This document shows, piece by piece, positions 19,849 through 21,756 of a stretch of DNA of 21,756 bases. Below the pieces are notes generated by a model. That model ran no database searches. It was not told where the DNA came from and saw nothing but the letters and a program-made list of their open reading frames with translations. The translations under genes and the position numbers were made by a program. Position 1 is the first letter of the stretch. Each line of letters opens with the position of its first letter. The DNA comes from Larix sibirica (lineage: Eukaryota; Streptophyta; Pinopsida; Pinales; Pinaceae), in NCBI GenBank assembly GCA_004151065.3, contig NWUY0300038232.1, positions 10,262 to 32,017 on the forward strand, read 5' to 3'.

Positions 19849-20198
19849 GTAGGTCTTAGGGCTCTGAGGAAGATGTTATTCCGAGTTGTAGGGAAATTTG
19901 ATAGAATTGAGCACATGTTGGAGAGACTCAACTGCCAAGTGGAGTTAGAGGAGTAGTTTCATGGTCGTTTGGAGAAAAGGGTGGAAATGTAGGAGGGAAA
20001 TTGGGGCAGCTTTCCCTAGACAAAGATTTGCATGAGTCCCTAATCCACGATATTGTATTCATTAGTGACTCTAATGTAAGGGATTTCACCAGTTACAACC
20101 TTATGGAAATAGAAATGGTGCAGCAGAATGCCTTAGCCAATTTTGAAGGCTCCAGTTCTCCACCGCTGGAGGATGAGGAGGATAATCAACTTGTTTAA
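19849..20198 (+). pseudogene. Degenerate frame with coiled-coil start and acidic end, unrecognised
   Basis: From 19849 a frame reads LRALRKMLFRVVGKFDRIEH and MLERLNCQVELEE, then a stop, then FHGRLEKRVEM. After a frameshift near 20000 it continues QLSLDKDLHESLIHDIVFIS and ends in SSSPPLEDEEDNQLV with a TAA at 20196. The first part has heptad-like leucines; the end is strongly acidic. A T-rich stretch resembling a 3' untranslated region follows. The arrangement after an RNase H fragment parallels 17530-18036. The family is unknown, and homology between the two frames is not established. Confidence 0.4.
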
Positions 20199-20613
20199 GG
20201 TCTTTGTTGCTTTGTTTTGTCTCTATTAGCCTATGTACTGTCACTATGTTTTTATTTTAGGCTAGTTTGTAAGAAGTTATAAGAGTCATACTTTATGGTA
20301 TTTACGATTTCTTTCTTGTATGTATATGGTGGAGGTATTTTTAAAGTCCTTAGTTCTTGAATAAGGCATTTTGTATCTAAATTGTATTGTTGAACATTTT
20401 GGGTTGCTCAAGACATCCTAATACATTTTAATATAATCATCTTATACATTTATGTTAAAAAAAATATACTAAGCCTGACTGATTAAGGTTGGACATTGCC
20501 AAAATATACAATGCAAATACTAATATATAATACAATCTATAACAAAACTAGTATGATTGAAATAAAAAAACTTGGTATCCAAATCTAGAAGGAAACTAGT
20601 TTGGATACTCATG
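20199..20613. other. T-rich then AT-rich spacer
   Basis: No gene seen. T-rich sequence follows the acidic frame, then AT-rich DNA leads to the convergent end of the minus-strand pseudogene at 20614. Confidence 0.5.
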
Positions 20614-21655
20614 TTAAGAAGGTATCGTGATAGGAACCTCATGACTTGGGAATGTCTCATAGTATTGCTCCACAAAATCATTCTTCTCAATTCCCTTGGC
20701 TAGGATGTTTATCTTGGAATCCATCGTTTTAAGTTGCACCTATATTTTGTCGACCTGTATAAAGACTTGTATGTTGGCACAATCTCTATCCCTAAGAGCT
20801 TGCCCAATTAGAGATTTTGTATGCCAATATAGGTTGACCATTTTATGGTATTGGGTGGTATGGTTCAGATTTCCTGAGTGTAGTATGCATTGTTGCCTCG
20901 CTCTATCAACCTCATCATTGGAAGTGAGTTTGCATTGAACCCTAACCTCCTTCCCGGAAAGCTTGATTATCCTTTGAATTGTCACGGGGGTCAGTCTTCG
21001 ATAAAATAAGGCGAACTCAAAGGATCTACGTGAAGCCCTCAATAAGGGAATGGTGTCCCTTCCATAGTGAGTACATCTTCCTCTGCCTCTTCCTAGCATG
21101 GAGTTGCAACCCTTTCTTGCAAAAGTCCCTAGCTCAATCTTATCTTTCAAACAACTAGTCACTAGGGGAACCAATAAAGATTGGTACCCCTCCCTCACAT
21201 AATCACTTCCTGAGAGTCAAGGATAATATCTAGTATAATACAATAGAGTTCCTAGGAAAAGGTTTCTAGCTCCCTATGTGAGGGATTCCTTGTACCATTC
21301 AAGTTCTCTAAGTTCATCATCTCTTGGGGCATTCCATAGTAATGCATCCACCTAAACGCGAGGAAATTACACCTTCCATCTCCATTCATGATTGTGTTGA
21401 TCTTCTATAGCACTTCAAAAAATGGCTACATGTTGATGTGGGAGATCACCATATCCATTCCATGCTTGAAAGAATAGTTTCCTACTGAGTCAAGTGTCCC
21501 TTCTATTGAGCCCTGCATGATAAGCTTGTGCATGCATGTTGCCACATATTGTCTTGAAATCAATGTCATGGTATACCTGAAGGTTTGATCATATGCTCCT
21601 TAGTCCTTATATGGCCCTCCCCATCCTCCCTATCACCCCATTCGAGGGGCCTCAA
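20614..21655 (-). pseudogene. Degenerate minus-strand coding region, family not recognised
   Basis: Read right to left, a frame begins near 21655 (upstream limit unknown) and runs through GAYDQTFRYTMTLISRQYVA, KLIMQGSIEGTLDSVGNYSF, NTIMNGDGRCNFLAFRWMHY and YGMPQEMMNLENL to about 21195, with at least four stops. A one-base frameshift leads into an uninterrupted stretch of over 150 codons, 21213-20743. This contains LVTSCLKDKIELGTFARKGC, MLGRGRGRCTHYGRDT, RRLTPVTIQRIIKLSGKEVR and LIGQALRDRDCANIQVFIQV. After a TAG at 20740-20742 it goes on to LKTMDSKINILAKGIEKNDF and VEQYYETFPSHEVPITIPS, ending at 20614. I cannot name it. Its decay and setting suggest a mobile-element protein. Confidence 0.5.
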
Positions 21656-21688
21656 TGAATATCAATAACTACCATCATCATCAATAAA

Positions 21689-21693
<5 letters not shown>

Positions 21694-21739
<46 letters not shown>
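21694..21739. repeat. (AT)23 microsatellite
   Basis: Uninterrupted run of 23 AT dinucleotides near the window's right edge, followed by AT-rich sequence. Confidence 0.98.
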
Positions 21740-21744
<5 letters not shown>

Positions 21745-21756
21745 TTAATTAATAAA

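Noticed and set aside
18090-20840. Shared word GTATGCCAATATAG at about 18098 and 20819
   Set aside because: Only 14 bp with unrelated flanks; not enough to claim a repeat.

Overview
The window looks like nuclear DNA of a seed plant. The evidence is a plant L1-type LINE (ORF1 with a DUF4283-like region and CCHC knuckle; ORF2 with endonuclease, reverse transcriptase, zf-RVT and RNase H), a Ty3/gypsy gag relic, long AT-rich spacers, heavy stop-codon decay and very low gene density. A gymnosperm is my guess from the amount and age of the retroelement debris, but nothing in the sequence proves it. I saw no rRNA, tRNA, CRISPR array or bacterial-style operon.

Layout. 1-585: broken Ty3/gypsy gag, plus strand. 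601-3899: two direct copies of a ~1.26 kb block spaced exactly 2038 bp apart; the first ~150 bp of the copies differ at roughly a tenth of positions, the rest looks identical. The identical stretch ends next to a single N (1862). 3837-4631: three further overlapping direct copies of the block's end, one cut off at a second N (4174). These Ns make an assembly artefact a serious alternative. 4632-5107: AT-rich, nothing coding seen. 5108-5879: the only candidate for an intact host gene, a small two-exon minus-strand model (98 residues) with a clean GT-AG intron, a poly(A) signal and promoter-like boxes. 5880-8627: very AT-rich intergenic DNA with several short tandem repeats.

8628-15292: a near full-length but dead LINE. 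Its base composition changes abruptly from the AT-rich flank. ORF1 and ORF2 can be followed almost end to end through stops and frameshifts. Catalytic residues are lost in the endonuclease, reverse transcriptase and RNase H, and there is a deletion within the RT.

15293-20613: layered debris. Two further RNase H (RVT_3-like) fragments each end in a matching tail and each lie downstream of a copy of a ~190 bp dispersed repeat; each is followed by a coiled-coil-like degenerate frame of unknown origin. 20614-21655: a degenerate minus-strand coding region of about 1 kb that I do not recognise. 21694-21739: an (AT)23 microsatellite.

The genes do not form a pathway. The window records successive retroelement insertions and local duplications around one possible small host gene. 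I found no convincing new functional system; the best leads are the small two-exon gene, the unrecognised minus-strand frame at 20.6-21.7 kb, and the mosaic duplication at 0.6-4.6 kb.
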